64,000 nucleotides of DNA from an uncultured Clostridia bacterium. GTDB taxonomy: Bacteria > Bacillota > Clostridia > Christensenellales > CAG-138. The notes below the pieces were generated by a model, which had not been told where the DNA came from, ran no database searches, and saw nothing but the letters and a program-made list of their open reading frames with translations. The stretch's first letter is position 1. The number at the start of each line of letters is the position of its first letter. The stretch lies in assembly GCA_946411635.1 (NCBI GenBank), contig CAMKES010000004.1:1-64000 (forward strand). Direction: 5' to 3'. A program made the translations under genes and the position numbers. Of this stretch, positions 61,209-64,000 are shown in pieces.

Positions 61209-64000
61209 TCAGTTCCCGCGGAAATACCGGATCGCTGATTCAAACAGGTGGCTGTCGTAACTGCCGGGGACGTTTTTGTAGAGATCCGATCCGATGCGTT
61301 CGGAGTGTCCCATCTTGCCGAGGACTCTGCCGTCCGGCGAGGTGATCCCTTCGATGGCAAGGACGGAACCGTTCGGATTGAACCGCAGATCAGAGGTCGG
61401 AACGCCGTTCAGGTCCACGTACTGCGTGGCGATCTGTCCGTTTCGGATCAGCTCTTGAAGCATGGCGTCGGAGGCGATGAAGCGTCCTTCACCGTGAGAG
61501 ATTGGCACGCTGACGATCTCGCCTGTTTTCAGTCCGGAGAACCAAGGCGACTTGTCGGAAACGATGCGGGTACGCACGATGCGGGACTGGTGGCGTCCGA
61601 TGGTATTGAACGTCAGCGTCGGGCTCTCGGGATCCGGGTCGGTGATTTTGCCGTACGGCACGAGTCCGAGCTTAACGAGCGCCTGAAAACCGTTGCAGAC
61701 GCCCAGCATCAGACCGTCGCGGCGCTTGAGAAGCGTCATCACGCCTTCGCGGATCGCCGCGTTCCGGAAGAATGCGGTGATAAACTTGCCGCTGCCGTCC
61801 GGTTCGTCGCCGCCGGAAAAGCCGCCCGGGATGAAGACGATCTGCGCGTTCTGCAGCGCTTCGGCGAAGCGGTCCACGGAACGGCGGATGCCGTCGGCGG
61901 AAAGGTTGTTGATGACCAAAACCTCGGGCTCCGCCCCCGCTTCACGAACGGCTCTTGCACTGTCGTACTCGCAGTTGGTGCCGGGGAACACGGGGATCAG
62001 AACGCGCGGTTTTGCGCAGCGAACCGCGGGCGCGATCCGGCGTTCGGCATGATAGGAAAGCGCTTCATAGGTCTCGACCTTTTCGTCGATCCCGGCGGGA
62101 TAGACGGATTCGAGGCGACGCTCCCATTTAAGACGCAGAGCTTCGGCGTCCAGAGACGTTTCGCCGTATGTGAAAAACGGCGCTTCGGTGACGACGCCGA
62201 CGGGTTTGCCGTCCGAAACGTCCTCCGTCACCTCCGCCAGGAAGGAGCCGTACTGCTTTTGTATCAGTTCCGACACAGGGAGCTTTTCATCGAAGCGGAA
62301 TCCGAAGCCGTTGCCGAAGCACATTTTCAACACGCCCTCCAGGATTCCGCCGAAGCCGACGGCCCGGCACGCCGTCACGATCCCCGCGCGCTGCAGCGCG
62401 GTGATGCGATCGAACAGCACGAGCAAAGAAGCGGCTTTGGGCAGACCGTTTTCGTCCCGCTCCGGGGCGAACAGGACCACGGAACGACCCGGCGCTTTGC
62501 ACTCGGGAGAAACGATATGCGCGGTTTTGTCGGTCGTGACCGCGAAGCTCACGAGCGTGGGCGGCACGTCGAGCGTTTCAAAGGTGCCGGACATGGAATC
62601 CTTGCCGCCGATCGCGCCGACGCCGAGCTCCGTCTGCGCGCGGAATGCGCCGAGCAGCGCAGAAAGCGGCTGTCCCCAGCGCTTCGGATCGCGTCCGGGT
62701 TTTGCGAAGTATTCCTGGAAGCTCAGATAGACGTCCTCAAACTTTGCGCCGGAGGCAACCAGTTTGGAAACGGAATCCACCACGGCAAGATACGCGCCGT
62801 GATAGGGACTCAAAGAGGACAGATACGGATCGAACCCGTACGCCATCAGAGAACAATCGTCGGTGTGTCCCTGTTCCGCGGCGATCTTATGGACCATCGC
62901 CTGGATGGGCGTCAGCTGATTTTTGCCGCCGAACGGCATGAGCACAGTCCCCGCGCCGATGGTGGAATCGAAGCGTTCGGACAGTCCGCGGTGCGAACAG
63001 AGGTTCAGATCGTCCGTTACCCGCTCGCATGCCGCTTCAAAGCTTATTTCGGCAGCCGGTTCTTCCTTTTGCGGCGCGGCGGTTTCAATGTCGATATGCT
63101 TTTCTGCACCGTTGGAATCCAAAAACGCGCGGCTCAAGTCCACGATGCGCTTCCCGTTCCATTCCATGACCAGCCGGGGCTCTTCCGTGACCTTCGCCAC
63201 GACGCACGCTTGCAGGTTTTCCTGCGCGGCAAGCGCCAAAAACCGGTCGGCATCCCCGGACGCGACCACGACCGCCATGCGCTCCTGCGACTCGGAGATC
63301 GCAAGCTCCGTGCCGTCCAGTCCCTCATACTTGCGGGGAACAGCGTTGAGATCGATCTTCACGCCGTCCGCCAGCTCGCCGATGGCGACGCTGACGCCGC
63401 CTGCGCCGAAATCGTTGCAGCGCTTAATGAGCCGAGCGGCTTCGGGCGACCGGAACAGGCGCTGCAGCTTGCGTTCCTCAGGCGCGTTGCCCTTCTGCAC
63501 CTCGGCGCCGCAGACCTCAACGGAATGCGTCGTATGCGCCTTGGAGGAGCCGGTCGCGCCGCCGATGCCGTCCCTGCCGGTGCTGCCGCCGAGAAGGATC
63601 ACGACGTCGCCCGGAACGGGGCGTTCCCGCCGGACGTTCGCCTGCGGCGCCGCGGCGATGACCGCGCCGATCTCCATGCGCTTTGCGGCGTAGCCGGGAT
63701 GGTAAAGCTCTTCGACAAGACCGGTGGCAAGACCGATCTGATTGCCGTAGGAGGAATAGCCCGCAGCAGCTGTCGTGACCAGCTTGCGCTGCGGGAGTTT
63801 TCCGGGGATCGTTTCGGAGACCGGCGTCGTAGGATCCGCCGCGCCGGTGACGCGCATCGCGCCGTAGACGTATGCTCTGCCCGAAAGCGGATCGCGGATC
63901 GCCCCGCCGATACAGGTGGCGGCGCCGCCGAACGGCTCGATCTCGGTCGGATGGTTGTGCGTTTCGTTCTTGAACAGCAAAAGCCACGGTTCCGGCTTGC
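61209..64000 (-). CDS. purL: Phosphoribosylformylglycinamidine synthase, single-chain clostridial type (partial, 5' end outside window)
   Basis: Converts FGAR and glutamine to FGAM in purine synthesis. 930 codons are visible and the frame stays open to the window edge. The visible part has FKNETHNHPTEIEPFGGAATCIGG (quoted as the NETHNHPT and GGAATCIGG parts), the duplicated PurM-like synthetase halves with GGKDSMSGTF, and a C-terminal glutaminase of about 260 aa with VFPGTNCEYD, the nucleophile Cys in GVCNGFQ and the SHGEGRF element. Fusion of PurL and PurQ in one chain of about 1200 aa is normal for Clostridia. It is the third glutamine-dependent amidotransferase in the window. Confidence 0.96.
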   Translation of the reverse strand, partial: KPEPWLLLFKNETHNHPTEIEPFGGAATCIGGAIRDPLSGRAYVYGAMRVTGAADPTTPVSETIPGKLPQRKLVTTAAAGYSSYGNQIGLATGLVEELYHPGYAAKRMEIGAVIAAAPQANVRRERPVPGDVVILLGGSTGRDGIGGATGSSKAHTTHSVEVCGAEVQKGNAPEERKLQRLFRSPEAARLIKRCNDFGAGGVSVAIGELADGVKIDLNAVPRKYEGLDGTELAISESQERMAVVVASGDADRFLALAAQENLQACVVAKVTEEPRLVMEWNGKRIVDLSRAFLDSNGAEKHIDIETAAPQKEEPAAEISFEAACERVTDDLNLCSHRGLSERFDSTIGAGTVLMPFGGKNQLTPIQAMVHKIAAEQGHTDDCSLMAYGFDPYLSSLSPYHGAYLAVVDSVSKLVASGAKFEDVYLSFQEYFAKPGRDPKRWGQPLSALLGAFRAQTELGVGAIGGKDSMSGTFETLDVPPTLVSFAVTTDKTAHIVSPECKAPGRSVVLFAPERDENGLPKAASLLVLFDRITALQRAGIVTACRAVGFGGILEGVLKMCFGNGFGFRFDEKLPVSELIQKQYGSFLAEVTEDVSDGKPVGVVTEAPFFTYGETSLDAEALRLKWERRLESVYPAGIDEKVETYEALSYHAERRIAPAVRCAKPRVLIPVFPGTNCEYDSARAVREAGAEPEVLVINNLSADGIRRSVDRFAEALQNAQIVFIPGGFSGGDEPDGSGKFITAFFRNAAIREGVMTLLKRRDGLMLGVCNGFQALVKLGLVPYGKITDPDPESPTLTFNTIGRHQSRIVRTRIVSDKSPWFSGLKTGEIVSVPISHGEGRFIASDAMLQELIRNGQIATQYVDLNGVPTSDLRFNPNGSVLAIEGITSPDGRVLGKMGHSERIGSDLYKNVPGSYDSHLFESAIRYFRGN

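Overview
The window is about 60% G+C and contains no rRNA, tRNA, CRISPR array or insertion sequence that I can recognise. Sigma-A-type promoters (TTGACA-17-TATAAT-like), strong AGGAGG ribosome sites, U-tailed hairpin terminators, a sortase with an LPxTG-type substrate, a clostridial-type single-chain PurL, cohesin/dockerin modules and NRAMP-, MATE- and RsgI-like families all point to a high-GC member of the Clostridia, probably from an animal gut. The exact genus cannot be read from the sequence.

Left part (1-23 kb). The 3' end of a sortase substrate gene is followed by a class B sortase. Next comes a glutamine-centred operon: pyrG, glnA and glmS, with glutamine made by one enzyme and used by the two beside it. 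A three-gene minus-strand redox operon follows (2-enoate-reductase-like flavoenzyme, iron alcohol dehydrogenase, aldehyde dehydrogenase), then a divergent FAD protein. A six-gene minus-strand operon holds an MBL hydrolase, glyoxalase-like, membrane, ABM monooxygenase and NRAMP-like genes plus a 54-aa gene. Then come an XRE/zinc-ribbon membrane regulator, a P-loop kinase with a DUF1284 protein, a GNAT, a transglutaminase-like lipoprotein, and two serine hydrolases, one fused to a GNAT domain and preceded by an attenuator-like leader.

Centre (23.6-42.8 kb). This is the most distinctive region. A four-gene operon (33876 to 23672, minus) encodes a 4'-phosphopantetheinyl transferase, a STAS anti-sigma antagonist, a membrane PP2C phosphatase fused to an RsbW-like ATPase, and a 2418-aa NRPS with order C-A-T-C-A-T-reductase. 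By family knowledge it should release an N-acylated dipeptide aldehyde or a derived cyclic pyrazinone, with synthesis apparently coupled to a built-in partner-switching signalling module. Directly upstream lies a 2884-aa secreted subtilisin carrying dockerin, Big2, cohesin-like and cadherin-like modules.

Right part (43-64 kb). A MATE exporter, a hypothetical protein, an alpha/beta hydrolase and an ECF sigma/RsgI-like anti-sigma pair are followed by a six-gene beta-glucoside uptake and processing operon (ROK kinase, GH1, CUT2-type ABC transporter). A TetR regulator gene sits above it. Two paralogous zinc-ribbon/double-VOC proteins of unknown function are divergent from the TetR gene, and their promoters share an element with the sugar operon. 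The window ends inside purL. Three 114-bp intergenic elements, spread over 16 kb in this part, show a protein-like substitution pattern.
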